From assembly GCA_028023455.1 (NCBI GenBank), contig JAQFVV010012511.1, positions 2,728,165-2,792,164 of the forward strand: a stretch of 64,000 bases of DNA, written 5' to 3'. Every line of letters starts with the position of its first letter. The first letter of the stretch is position 1. A program made the position numbers and the translations under genes. This DNA comes from Epiperipatus broadwayi (taxonomy: Eukaryota; Onychophora; Udeonychophora; Euonychophora; Peripatidae). Shown piece by piece: positions 1-12,740 of this stretch. Below the pieces are notes generated by a model. The model saw only the letters and a program-made list of their open reading frames with translations. It did no database searches and was not told the origin of the DNA.

Positions 1-1474
1 ACCACTCAAACAAATTCTAGTTTTTCTGGAGTGCACAACGTCTGCCATTTTTACAAACACTACAAAAACTATAGAATAAAATTATATTAAAAATTTATTT
101 TGTTTTTTTCTTTTCTAAAAGTCTTTATGCTTTACTTTGTAACAATTGGACTGTTGTAATCTCAATCCCTTTATCATATATTTTCAGTCTGCACTTAATC
201 AAATCTGATTTGTATTTTTTTTTTTTTATAAATAAATAGCACGATGGTTCATAAATCTAGATAATTATAATCAAATCTCACAAGTAAATTGAAATAAGTT
301 TATTCTTTCACATAATCTTATTACTTTCACTCACATGACAAATTATGACATCATCTCATAATTAATTTTTTTTTCCTAATAGAACTACTATTTCACCCAC
401 CATTTTGCTAAACTCAATTTGTTATGGAAAAAGGTGATCAAAATGTCTCCTTTTTTTGCCAATATTGAGATAATAGATTTCAACTCTAGTAATATATACT
501 TTTATAATCTGTAAACAGCTTACTAGATTATGTAAAGAAAACTGTAAAATTCAGTCTGTCAAAAACCTTATTGTAAAATAATTTTATTATACTATTAATG
601 AGCCACATCTGTCCTTAGTTGATTACTTTCTATATATTCTCTAATAAACAATATTTCTTACCATATCATTTATATGTTTCTACCTTGCCGAACATATTTG
701 TCAATAATGTAAATCTAACAAGCATCCCATTTGTAGACACTTGGACCAACTTACCATATTAATTGTCTCAACTGATTCCAAATGAATCCTCTTCCATTAA
801 AGTAGATTAGGTTATAACTTCAAAAATAGTTACTTCTGTGGAAGAAACTTTAGCTAAACAACTGAGAAAAAAGCCGATTGATAATAATTGTTTCAAATAT
901 AATATTCAGTATTTTATTCTCAATTCTTCTAAATTATTTATTTTAACAATTAAAACATTTAATCTATTAAACCCTTGGATTCTGATCCCTGTAATAACTT
1001 GATAAGAAAATATTTTATTTTATTTCTATCCAGAGTATATATTTAAAAGTTAAAGTAATGGAATACCTCCTTTATTTCATTAAAGGTAGGTCAAGAAATC
1101 TGGCATTTGAAAATTGATTAATAAATTGCCAAGGAAAAAGCATTAATAATTGAGGATAAAAATAATCATAAAAATCAGGTTGTTAATTTGCTTGAGAGAT
1201 CATGTGACATTCAAGTGCCAAAATGCCTGGTTGAGCACACATTCATCAAACTGGATTTGTTAAAAAATATATTCCTTAACTATTAATAGATACAGGAACC
1301 TTCTGAAGGGAATGTGATATTGCTTTGCTAAATCTCACATGAGTAGCATAAATAAAAATTTCTCTACTTCTAATCATTGTAAAAAGTATTAGATTTTCTG
1401 TATTTAATTCAAAATTGAAGGCCTAGAATTAATACAAATATATTGTCTCTTCTAAGCTTTCTATTTTATTATTT
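1..1474. other. A+T-rich DNA without recognisable gene
   Basis: No coding pattern, RNA gene or repeat boundary is seen here. The sequence is A/T runs and short homopolymers. The A+T bias makes chance open frames short and lysine/isoleucine/phenylalanine-rich, and nothing in this stretch stands out against that background. Confidence 0.6.
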
Positions 1475-1720
1475 AAGAAGGATTTGAACTCAAACTTTCG
1501 AGCTTCTTATGATTATTCACTCTATCCTATACAAGTGAAACAGGTTGATGACATAATATGAAAAAGATAAATGATCTCTAATATATGTATTTTGTGCTGA
1601 ACCAGCACTCATCAGTTGGCCCAGATCATCATCTCCCACATACATATATAATCAGTGCTCACCTTATATTAAGATAGCAAATCTTCATACTTTAATGGGC
1701 AAGCTTCAATCTTCTCCACC
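1475..1720 (-). repeat. SINE-like repeat, tRNA-like promoter on minus strand (family S1)
   Basis: The stretch starts with GGATTTGAACTCAAAC, the reverse complement of a pol III B-box-like GGTTCGAATCC. The following about 240 bases recur in this window at 44268-44612 and in part at 52355-52480. The most conserved part is the segment around GAACCAGCACTCATCAGTTG. Three diverged copies with a shared tRNA-like start support a dispersed SINE. An A box is not clear, and the exact ends are uncertain. Confidence 0.5.
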
Positions 1721-4379
1721 CTCCAACTCTTCAATCATCCATATTATTGAAAATCTGGTGGTGGAACATGCAAAAGCTCTTGTTGATGTCAATATTTTGT
1801 CATACCCATGTTAAGTATTTCCAGATGGGCATCTGACATTAATCTTTACTTAGACCTATTGTTCATTTTCCTAATTTAAAAAAGTTTTTAAAATATAGTG
1901 GCTCAAAAATTGTCCTGTATTCTAATAGGAAGTATATTAATTAATTTATTTATTTTTTTTTTGCTTTCTTCAAATATATTGTAAAACTGAGTTGCGATCA
2001 TTTAGTAATTTATTTATTTGAATCTTTATTATTTTTAGAAAATGTATTTTTTAGTGAACTGCATACCTTCTGATTTGATTTAAATGAAATCAGAAGTTTT
2101 TGTGCATAGACTATATGCTGAGAATCTCCATTAGTCAAGTGAAATATTCCCTCTCATTTTTTTTTATCAAAACAAACTTTATTAAACCAGAAATAAATAA
2201 ATATATAATATTGTATGATAAAAACAATAAGCAAATTAAAGTTCAATAGGCAGAATCTGCCAAGTGTTAACAAGTAAATAAAAAAAATATAAAAATAGAA
2301 TAAAAATACAATTTTATATATATGTCTTTTCTAAAAAAAAAAAAAAAGGTAATTTATAATATCCAACCTGGTCTTCAAATGTTAATAAGATCCCATGTAC
2401 TAATAAATAAAACTTGTGATGATATTCTATTGTCTCTTTCTTTTATCGTTCTGATTTTTCTAATTATAATCTTCAGAGGATCTGTACAATTAGAATTAAA
2501 AAGAATATATTATCGTGTTAGCCATAAACTATATAATAAAAATGTGGCACTTCTAATATCAGCAAAAACTCCAGCTTTAATTGCTTGTATCAATACATGT
2601 ATCAAAGAGCCTTTATGTTTATAAATAAAGCTAATAAAATTTCTACAAACTTGCAAATAACTGCATTCCCTCTCTTTAAATCCTCACTTATCACAATAAA
2701 CTCATATATTTTCTTATTATTACTTTATATTCCTTATCAACAAATTATTTTTTTAACCCTGGTTCATTTTTTTAATTTTAATAAAAACTATTTCAATAAT
2801 TCCACTATTCCATCCTTATATTCTCTAATTTCATACAAAGACAAACAAAAAATCATAAAATTTTTATTTCTTTTATTCTCTTTATTGTTTATATAATTTA
2901 TCCGAATTCTCTTTCAGCCTCCTATACTAAAATTATATGTCCAATATTCTCATCATTTGTAAATAATATCTACAATTCAAATCTTTTATTTCATCTGTGC
3001 TTTCTAACTTTAAAAAACTCCTGCCTTGACCAAATAATAATACGTTTCCTTTAATAATCACATACTTTCATTTATATTCTATATGGTTTTTTATTTTTAT
3101 ATGACACCAAATTATTATTTTTATTTATATTCGTTTTTCATAACTTTTTTTTGTCTGATAATCAACTTATTAACTCTCAAATATTCTATTCTTTTTGACT
3201 GGGCCCCTGCTATCTGCAAACATTGGATAAAACTATTTCCTAGACTATACTTCATTTTTCATTTAATATTCTCCCACATGTAATATTATGCAAGTTGATT
3301 TAAAAATTGAGAAGAAGAATAAGAATTAGACAAAGAAACAATTATAATCTATATTCTTTACAAAAAAAATTTTTTCCCTCTACTTTATATATTATCAATT
3401 TTCCAAAATGCTAACCACATGGCTAGTCTAATTTTTGCTAAACCACATACATTATTACTGGCTCATGCATATCTTTTTTCCTAATAAAAATATTTATGCC
3501 TATCATGTTTGCATTAGGACATTTCATTTTTGATAAGTATTTAAAAGTGAAGGTAGTTAATAGACTCAACAACTAGACTTCCTCATCAGTTTTGAAGGTT
3601 GCACCTTATTCAAAATAGTATGTTTGTTTTATACAATCAATGCATCAATTCTCAACTGATAATTGAGGTTAACTGCAACCTTCAATATATAGCTAATAAT
3701 AGTTATATATCCACTTACTAATCAATAATGTCTAGCTATATTGACAATGTGTCAGTTGCTTAAAGAAATTCTAAGATTGCTTATGACCTGAAAAAAAAAT
3801 GAATATTTATTCTGGTCTGGACTCAATCTCCAAGTTCTGCAACTTGACTATCAATAATTCAAAACCCCACTAAACATAAATTACATTAATAATTGAATGT
3901 ATAAAAGACAAACAAATATTGTTTACAGTTGATAAAATGAATCTGTATATTCAATCTTTTCAATAAACAGATGTCTTAATTATATGAGGCTCTTTTAGTT
4001 GTCATTATTTATGTAAACAGTAAAGCTCATTATGATTTATAATATAAATTTAAATATTAGAATAAATGTTCAAATTTCACTCTTGTAATTTTGTTATAAT
4101 TTTTTTTAGTTATGGAATTTATATTTGGCAGAAATTTTTAAATATGTAATGCCTTTATATTCTTCAAGTCAACATCAATTTGTGTATGAATCCTCTCCAT
4201 CTATCACTTTTCTCAATACATACTTATAATGTGAAGATGTGAAAATGACCCAATGGAAGATCAGCTTACTCATGAGTGAAATTTTTGTCTCATTCTAGGC
4301 ATGTAAATTAAAAACTATTTCATTTATTGTAGCTGCTAGTAGAACTTCTTAATTAAACTAATCTCTGATTGAACCACAT
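1721..4379. other. A+T-rich DNA, no gene seen
   Basis: Open frames at 2322-2624, 2585-2896 and 3083-3283 are Phe/Ile/Leu/Lys-rich with no domain signature and read as chance frames in A+T-rich DNA. A short perfect inverted repeat, TTGAAGGTTGCA / TGCAACCTTCAA, lies at about 3591-3688 with roughly 70 bases between the arms. Nothing else is supported. Confidence 0.55.
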
Positions 4380-4920
4380 ATGGTAGCATCAATACTAATA
4401 GTATAAAACAGCATTACTATTAATGAGCAGCATTATTAACAGAGTTTAATAAAGCTGCTGTAATGAACAGTAGTGAAAAAGTCCTATTATTAGTAGATAG
4501 CATACTTACTACAACAAATAACAACATTACTATTAGTGGTAAAAGAGCTATTATCAGTATACAGTAATTCTGTTATAGTGGATATGGCAGTACTATTAGG
4601 TGGAATTGTCAGTGAGTAATAGCAGTAATGTTGGTATTGAAAGTGGTGCTATTTATGGGCAGCAATGTCACAATTGATATTGATAATACTATTAGTGAGT
4701 AGTAGAACTATCAACAAATAGCATCACTATTGTTAGAAGCAGAAATGATATTATTATTACACATCAGTGTAAAATAGTTCTAGTAAAATGAAAAGTGATA
4801 GTACTATTGGTAAATAGCAACCTTGTTATTATTGGATATCTGGATAGCAGCCCTTACTGTCCATAAGTGCTACTATAGTGGACAACAATTTATTATAGTG
4901 GTTAATGCTTTAGTTATTAA
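4380..4920. repeat. Degenerate minisatellite
   Basis: Variants of AGCATTACTATTAGTGAGTAG and its fragments (AGCAGTA, ACTATTAGTGG, AATAGCATCA) recur every roughly 25-40 bases across about 540 bases. Spacing is irregular and units are diverged, so this looks like an old, decayed tandem repeat and not an active one. No reading frame runs through it. Confidence 0.5.
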
Positions 4921-7419
4921 ATATATAGAAAAAACTCAGTGGTAGAATAGAGATGAAATGCATGTTGAAAAAAAGCACCAGGCAATAAATCACTAATTAA
5001 AGAGTTGATTGAGATATTTTATTGCAAATATGAAAATAGTGGTCAACAAAATATATCCATGCTTTATATATGGTAAGAAGCTATAAGATATAAAATAAAT
5101 TTAACCCTAATAAAAGTTCATATTTTTGAGAAGCAATTTTGGCAATAGAAATGGATTTAATTTTATACAAAAACTTATCTTGGCATAATTATAATTTTAG
5201 AGAATATAGTAAAGGAGCACATTTTTAGAGAAGATATTGTTAAATTTTGAAAGAATTAAGTTATTATTACTGCTCTCTAATCAGTGATTATAAAGAAGAG
5301 AGAGATATTTAATTAAACAAAACACAAGAAAGCTAATTCTTGAAGCATGAATGTTAAAATTATAACTAAGAAAGAGTCAGAGAAAAAATAAAATTATTGG
5401 TTTACACCAAGTTTATAAAACAAGTATTGGGAAATTATAAATTTCTTATCTCATTCAATAGGCTTCTTGATATTTGATTCCATAGAAATAAAGAAAGCTT
5501 TTTTATAAGAAATGTCTAGCAGCCGTTTTGTGCAAATGCACAATGAAATAAATATTGGAGTTAACATTAGAAAATTTATTAAATCAATATTAATTATATA
5601 AATAATTATTACGCTATCCGCAGCATTTTACATATCCAATATCTCCATTAATATATACATTGTAATTTATAAATAAAAAATTTTAATCCCTAGCTAATTT
5701 ATATGAGGTATTTAATTCAGTTTTTATATTTTGTTTTATGCATTTCCAAAATATGTTTTTAATTCTTCTTTTCTTAAGCAACATTATCAAAACAAAAACT
5801 TATCTTGCAAGTTATTGTTACATATTCAGAAAATATTGATCTGGTTCGCTTATTCATATTATTAATTTTTTAATTTAATAAACAAAATCCATAAATTAAC
5901 ATATTTTTTTTTAAAGAACATCTATATTCTTTTCTGTAAAATTGTATTTAGTCAAACATTCTTCTTAGATGCTTTAAATGTTTTCTATTCAGATATCGTA
6001 ATATTCCTCTGAACCTATCTCACATAATTTTAAACATGTTCTCAATTATTTTCCAGAATACCTTATATGAATTTTGAATGGAATGATCACAATTTTTAAA
6101 TTGAGTGTTGCCAGAATATTCTTAGTATGGATGCACTTTGCATAATCTTCCAGATTTTCATGTATTAATCATTAAACTCATATCCTCAAATTTAGTTCTG
6201 ATCTGATACCTTACCAAATGCAGAGACGGAATAACTCTGCATACATTCTTAACATTTTCAGTTTTCAATATTGTATCAGTATCCATTTTCTTTGTTTTTC
6301 ACTCAGACTTGCTATTTTTTTATTTTAATATCTGTAAAATAAAAAGAAATAATAAAGTAAACTAAAAAAAAATGTCATGATCCGATTAGTAATATATTAT
6401 TTACTTTTGGCCTATCTTATAGCATATTATTATAGTTGTTGGAGTATTGGATAAAATTACATGATATCATATGTAAATTAGCTGAAAATTTTAAATTTTT
6501 GTTTGTAAAATAGAATATGCATGTTTTCGAGTTGATGGACATGTTAGTAAACGTCTATAGCTTAATAATATATAAGATAAACTCCAGTTTCCATTTATTA
6601 CACATTATATTTAACATTGTATGTATATAAAGAGAGTGAAAATGTTTTAAAATTTAACTATTTGAAATAATTTAAATAATGGCTTACGAAATAATTTAAG
6701 AAATGATTTTAATTGTTCTGAAGCTAAAAAATTATTTTTAATTTATTTTCTGTATATTGTTTTGTAATCATAAATAATTTATCCCCTTCCCCCATTGTTT
6801 TTAATGTCATGTCTTTCATGTTTCCCTAGTGTTGTTGATACATTATCTGTTTATCTCTTCACTGCTGTTTTGCTAACTATCTACAATTCTATTTTCATAA
6901 ACATACAATTTGGCTAGGAAAAGCTGATGCTGAAATTTGTTACCATAGTTACAGCTACAATTTGCATTGATGTTCATTCATCAGAAAATCAAAGATGGGT
7001 ATACTTGGCAAGCTTGCTATTAAATGCCACCTTTCTGCAATTATTTTTAAATAATTAATCATCGTTTACCTTTCTCAAAAATAAAATATTTCAGCCTTTT
7101 TTAAAAAGACATTTACAAAATATTTAAATTTATTCGTGAATTTTTACAACCATCACTTTATAAATTATATTGCTTTTTTTTTAGTTAAAATAGTTTCTCT
7201 AGAGTTTTTTTTTCTGCTTCATTTATTCCTATCTGTAACTTTGAGGGCAAGTATATAATTATAAAAAATATTTTCCACAAATTAATTTGTGGTAGTTCTT
7301 TTAAACTGATTTTGAAGATATAATGATTAAATTAGATTTGGCATAACTGACTAATTACAATATAAAAATAAATATTAATATTGAATTGCTAATTTAATTA
7401 GGTAAAGTGGTGACCTTCT
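4921..7419. other. A+T-rich DNA, no gene seen
   Basis: There is no open frame of note on either strand and no repeat with visible boundaries. It holds only A/T homopolymers and scattered low-complexity stretches. Confidence 0.6.
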
Positions 7420-8480
7420 CTATGGGTTGAAACTTTTTCTATAAAATATATTGGAAAATAATGCACAGATCTTTTCTTTCCTCATCTTGGAACCACTATT
7501 AAAGTAATATCTTTCATTGATGATATTCTGATAGTCTTAAGATATGTGCAGAACATTCCCCTCATTTGCCAATTCCGAACAAATACAAAACACTAACAGG
7601 ATCTACAATACAAGTTTGTAAGTCATATCTGTGGCAGATAGCTATAGGGTGCAATCCATCTTTATGCTTCACAAATGCTTACTCATCTTTTCTTAAAATT
7701 TCAACCAATTTATTTAAAACACAAGTTATCTAAATCATCTGGTCATCAGCAAGTTAAATACAAAAAAAGCCTTTTTCCCAAAATTGCTTTATCCTATAGT
7801 AAAAGTTTTTATTGTTAATGCTATTCTGGGTGGTATATTTGTTTGCTATAGTCCTTGGATGCATCTTTGCAGGACTATTATTAAAAATCTGTTATCTATA
7901 ACAAAATCATAACCTGGGGATCGTCATCACATCTATCAATTACAAGTGCTTGGTTTTCCTATTTGTAAAGGTAGTCTTAATTTAATATGACCTCAATCAT
8001 TTGTTACCTATATCAGAGCTAAAATATACATCACAACTTTAGTTAATCCAGTCCTGAAAGCTACTCCTCCACCTATATAACATTGCTTACTTCCTGTCCA
8101 TATGTAAATTGTTATTTTTTTTTGAGCTTGAAGATCTATTGGATAATTATATTATCAAATCTTTAGTTGATGTTTCATTTGAGGATTTGAAAAAAAAAAA
8201 TCATATTTTATGCAGACATCTTTGGTCAAATCTCCTAATTGCCAAAACTTTAACCAGATTTCAAAATATGTGTGTTTCTCATGGTTGAAATTTTTGTTTA
8301 ACTTATTACTTAGCACAATTTCTGCCAAAACTTTTTCTCATTAACCATTTAAAAATAAATCTGAATCCCACATGTGTCTTGTGCAATAATCATTCAGAAG
8401 ATATGATAAACATTTTTCAACCTTTATAATTCACAAGCAAATTATCTTAAACAATTGCTTAAGAAAAATATTAAAATATT
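7420..8480 (+). pseudogene. Faint relic of a non-LTR reverse transcriptase
   Basis: Hand translation gives FIDDILIVLRYVQNIPLIC near 7515-7570, which resembles the xxDDI catalytic block (motif C) of LINE reverse transcriptases followed by its downstream helix. About 800 bases later the plus strand reads CVLCNNHSED (about 8370-8400), like the C-terminal CxxC zinc knuckle of many LINE ORF2 proteins. Local A+T bias is lower than in the neighbours. Stops and frameshifts are frequent between the two points, so this is a decayed fragment at best. The LINE clade cannot be assigned. Confidence 0.35.
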
Positions 8481-9912
8481 TCATTAGCTCTGTAATTTTT
8501 GACAACAAAAAAAATACAATGTTCTTAAAAAAATAATAAAGAGGTGTATAATACTTATTTATATATTCTAAAATCTTTACCTAGAAGCACTTTAAGCAAA
8601 ATTTGACAGAAAAATATTTTTTTAAATTGTATATTACTTTAGAATAATATAAAGCATATAAATTGTATATTCATCTACATAAAAGTAAACCATTTTGCAT
8701 CTGTTTTCAAACATTAATCATAATGATTATGTTCTTATAAATTTTGCATCATATGTCATGTAAATTCTCTTTTTTTCCCTCCTGTATATATTAATACTAT
8801 ATAAAATTTGCTATTTTTAAAGTTTATTTTATATATGTAAAAAAAGTATGTACATTAATGACAGTTTAAATTATTTCTAGAAATAAATATTTCATTTCTT
8901 TTTTGGTTTTTTTTTTTTTTAGATATTTGTATCCTATTTATTAGTTTTTCCTCATATATTATGATCCAAACAATATTTCATTAAGATTTACTTTATATTT
9001 CGTAGTAAAGTTGATTACAATATATACTTTTAATATATATAGAGAAGTTTATATATAAAACAATCTTTGATTTATGTACATGAATTATTCCACAGAAAAA
9101 TATGAAAGTCAAAACATATTTATAACAGATCATATCAATCACTAAGTTTTATAATCAACAATAAAAAGTTATATTTAGAATAAACATTAAATATTGCAAT
9201 ATAAGCAAAAATCAATTCAATACATTTCTGTAATGATAAATTCTTTATCTACCAAAAAGTATATAGACTACACTAAACTAACTATACCAGTTCACAATTA
9301 AATAAGTAGCCTAAACTAAATTACAAATTCTTTACCAATAGTTTCCCTGCTAATGTAGACTTTTCAAATACAAAGTAGCATACCACAAAACAAATATATA
9401 TTTTTCTATTTTCCCATACTTTTAACTCAGATTCCAATTACTCTAATATATATTTGTTTTGTATCGTATTCTTTGCACTTGAAAAATGTAGCTTTGCAGG
9501 AAAATCATTGCTGGTAAATTTGTAATTTAATTTTGACTAGTGATTTGGTTTAACTATGAATTGATATATTTAGTTTAGTATAGTAACTAGTTTAGCTTTT
9601 GACATTTAATATTTTAGTCTTTATATTGTACATTTCTATATAAAATAATAATAATGATGATGATCATATCAGGGATTTCCCTACAAAAGTACAAGTTGTT
9701 GCTTATCACAGTTTCGTGCTTTTTCTCATAATCAGTGTTATTATAAATCCCAATATTTAACATTTCTTTATATAATCAATATCTTTATTAATTCTTCAAT
9801 CCAATTGATAGTTTTGATTGTACTGCAGTTTTCCTCATCTTGTTCTGTGGACATTTTTTTTAAGTTAGAATTTCACTATACAAGTAAAAATTTAAGTACG
9901 TATGATATATAT
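8481..9912. other. A+T-rich DNA, no gene seen
   Basis: No recognisable coding or structured element is seen. Homopolymer runs occur near 8908-8921, and the last bases lead into the left terminus of the large palindrome at 9913. Confidence 0.55.
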
Positions 9913-10192
9913 TGTAACCGATCTATATTTAACATTATAAACAAGCTTTCATAAATTTATATGTGCAAACTTAATTAAAATGTAAAATTAGAATATAATA
10001 GTAATTAAACGTAAATTAAAGTCAAAAATCAAAGTTAAAAATGTAGGTTAAATTTTGAAATGTAACTAATACTAAAATAATTTTAAATCTTATATATATG
10101 TGCATAAATAAATGTTTGTATGTTAATTACTGGCAGTGGCTTGTTTTATTCCTCTTATATATATATATATATATTCTTATATTATATTATTA

Positions 10193-10332
10193 AATCTGCT
10201 ATTCCACTGAGCTAGTGACATGGGCTAACGACCGGATGCAAAAAAAAAAAAAAATTTTTTTTGACTTACGTATCTGCCTACTCTATAAATTTTTCTAGGT
10301 TCAAATGCCTAGATGGTGCCCTGTAGTGCAGT
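10193..10332 (+). repeat. tRNA-like unit, copy 1
   Basis: The unit carries CTAGGTTCAAATGCC, close to a pol III B box, downstream of GAGCTAGTGACATGGGCTAAC. The same unit occurs in opposite orientation at 10402-10532 and 10604-10740. An A/T run (about 10240-10262) splits it. It is probably tRNA-derived (SINE-like), but a cloverleaf was not demonstrated. Confidence 0.45.
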
Positions 10333-10401
10333 TTACATTGGGCGCCAATTATAATGATCGAAATGAAAGAGAAGATCGAATCTAACCGCAAAAACAATAT
10401 C

Positions 10402-10532
10402 TGCAACTACCAGGGTGCCACCTAGGCATTTGAGCCTAGAAAAATTTATAAAGTAGGCAGATACGCGATGTTAAGATTCCACTTTATTTAAATATTCCGA
10501 CCGTTAGCCCAAGTCACTAGCTCAGCGGAGAC
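10402..10532 (-). repeat. tRNA-like unit, copy 2
   Basis: This is the central copy, in the spacer between the palindrome arms. It holds GGCATTTGAGCCTAG (B-box-like on the minus strand) and TCACTAGCTCAGCGGAGACG. It lacks the A/T run that interrupts the other two copies and is less A+T-rich, so it may be the least decayed version of the unit. Confidence 0.45.
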
Positions 10533-10603
10533 GCAGAGATAAAAATCTATATCTTAAATATAAAAGTTGTAACAATCCGGAGAAGGTGACTTAACGTAAA
10601 CTG

Positions 10604-10740
10604 CACTACAGGGCGCCATCTAGGCATTTGAACCTAGAAAAATTTATAGAGTAGGCAGATACGTAAGTCAAAAAAAAAATTTTTTTTTTTTTTGCATCCG
10701 GTCGTTAGCCCATGTCACTAGCTCAGTGGAATAGCAGAGA
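10604..10740 (-). repeat. tRNA-like unit, copy 3
   Basis: This is the mirror of copy 1 in the right arm, with GGCATTTGAACCTAG and CACTAGCTCAGTGGAATAGC. It shares the A/T run with copy 1, as expected if the two arms arose by inverted duplication. Confidence 0.45.
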
Positions 10741-11106
10741 TTTAATAATATAATATAAGAATATATATATAAGAGGAATAAAATAAGCCACTGCCAGTAA
10801 TTAACATACAAACATTTATTTATGCACATATATATAAGATTTAAAATTATTTTAGTATTAGTTTACATTTCAAAATTTAACCTACATTTTTAACTTGGAT
10901 TTTTGACTTTAATTTACATTTAATTACTATTATATTCTAATTTTACATTTTAATTAAGTTCGCACATATAAATTTATGAAAGCTTGTTTATAATGTTGAA
11001 TATAGATCGGTTACATAGATTTCACGGTCAAAAACATTTCAAAATAAACATAAACGATCAAAATACAAAATTATTGATTACTGACAATTGCGGAGGGAAA
11101 TTTATA

Positions 11107-12740
11107 TGTAACCCAATAGTATTCACCATAAGATACTTGCATTGTCACCAATAACTTAAAAAGACATCCGAATAAATACATTTTAGATACTCACCGTAAG
11201 GTATCATTATTTATCGAATGTCTATATATTTTGATCAAATATGAAAATGCAAAACATAGTTAACCAATAAACAATCCATGCAAGCGTCTATAAACAACTT
11301 AACTTTAATGCAATTTTATTTAGTGTCGATTATGAATAGACTACATAGATTTGCATTTGAAAATAAACATTCTATCCCTATTTAACCTTAGGCTAAAATT
11401 CGTAGTCAAACTGGCATCAATTCATCTGATATATCGATGTATTCAATGTAATAAAATACGGCAGCACAAAAAGTTAAGAGAAGAAATTGCCTCTCATCAG
11501 ATAAGAATATTACATCTACCTGCAAAGAAGAGCAATAAAACAAAAAAACTCCATAGAAAGGAACTGCGGTATCCGACTTATAATTCCTTCCATAGGCAAA
11601 CGGAAGTGTGCAGCGTATGAAGCGATTCTGCCCGTAGCGAATCAATATTACATCTACTAATCACACCAATATATCCAATCCATTGACCCAATTTAACCAC
11701 GAAACAAATAACCTAAGATTACCCTCCCCTAATATAACTTTACAAATCTATACAGCCATTCACGCCCGACTTAAGTTTAACATTGATATATTTTAATTTA
11801 TCGGAAAACAGAAATCATAAATAAACTTAAAGAACAAAATTAAATAAATGGAAATGATTTTAAACAAATAAATAAAAAATACATCAAATAACATTTTAAC
11901 TACTTTAGTCAGATAGGAAACTAATGCGATTATTTTAAATACGAAAAGTTTTTAATTTAATGTTCATTAATTGTAAAGTTCTTACGGTTTTAAAACAGTT
12001 CATCTTTATCTGTCGTTTGTAAGTTTGAACAGGAATTCCCACGCCGTCCTGAAGATATTGGTATACATTTAGCCGTTGTTTTATTTATTCATTCGGAGGT
12101 TTTTTAGTTTAATTGGTCCTCAATGTAGGAAACGATAGTTCATTTCTCTTTTCTTTAACAGCTGAAAGAATTGACAGTGCGTCTGTCAACTCCTTCACCT
12201 CCAATTCCGTACTAATACATATAGTCACATCGTAATAATCAATTACCAATCACTAATTAATAATTTCCAAATTTTCCTTTTATACGTATTCGAAGGATTG
12301 ACTTGGCATTATGTCATCGATGTGATGATCCTTTCGTTGAGGTCCGATTTCCCGATGGATTTCTTTCATTGGCTATTTGTTTCTATTGTTTTCCTATCTG
12401 ACCGATGTTTTTACATTTAAATGCCCAAGGCTGGTTTACATTTAACTAATTAACAATCATTTCCATTTCTGATTAATTAACCTGTTTTCCAAATCAAAGA
12501 TATATTTTTATCTCTAAATCTTTTTAAGTTTTTGTTTTTAAAATACCTTTTCTATTTTTAATACAGTTTTATTTTAATAAATTTTTTTATCTGTGCGATT
12601 TAATATATACGAGTTTAAGATGATATTTAATTTCAATTTTTAATTCTTAAAGAAAATTTTTAAATGCGAACTTTTTAATTTACTTTCATGTTTAATAAAT
12701 ATAAAAAAATACAATGTAACGAACGTCTGTGCTCGTTACA
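11107..12740 (-). mobile_element. LTR-like segment with promoter-like signals
   Basis: The segment begins TGTAACCC on the plus strand and ends CTCGTTACA, so it has TG...CA ends, with near-matching flanks TTATA and ATATA. On the minus strand a CCAAT box (12368-12372), a TATAAAAGG-type box (about 12276-12285) and AATAAA signals (about 12080-12090) occur in the order expected of an LTR. Its base composition is less A+T-rich than its surroundings. No polyprotein is visible. The short frames at 11351-11645 on both strands have no recognisable domain. The boundaries are tentative; it could be two fused elements. Confidence 0.4.
12715..12740. repeat. Short palindrome TGTAACGA...TCGTTACA
   Basis: Eight-base inverted ends surround a 10-base centre. 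The motif coincides with the TG/CA terminus of the LTR-like segment and may be a remnant of joined element ends. Confidence 0.5.

Larger units (their letters stand above)
9913..11015. mobile_element. Large foldback element (about 420-bp inverted arms)
   Basis: The left end TGTAACCGATCTATA is mirrored by TATAGATCGGTTACA at the right end. The arms 9913-10336 and 10596-11015 are reverse complements over almost their whole length, with scattered mismatches and indels. They enclose a spacer at 10337-10595. No protein is encoded. The architecture fits a foldback element or an inverted dimer of a nonautonomous element. A target duplication is not evident. The TGTAACC termini resemble those of the LTR-like segment just to the right (11107-12740), which suggests related ends. 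Confidence 0.75.

Noticed and set aside
2322-3283. Three open frames of 66-103 codons
   Set aside because: Composition is almost only Phe, Ile, Leu, Lys, Asn and Tyr, with homopolymer starts; no motif, no supporting neighbour. Chance frames in A+T-rich DNA.
11351-11645. Overlapping frames on both strands (89 and 79 codons)
   Set aside because: They lie inside the LTR-like segment, overlap each other in antisense, and have no recognisable domain.
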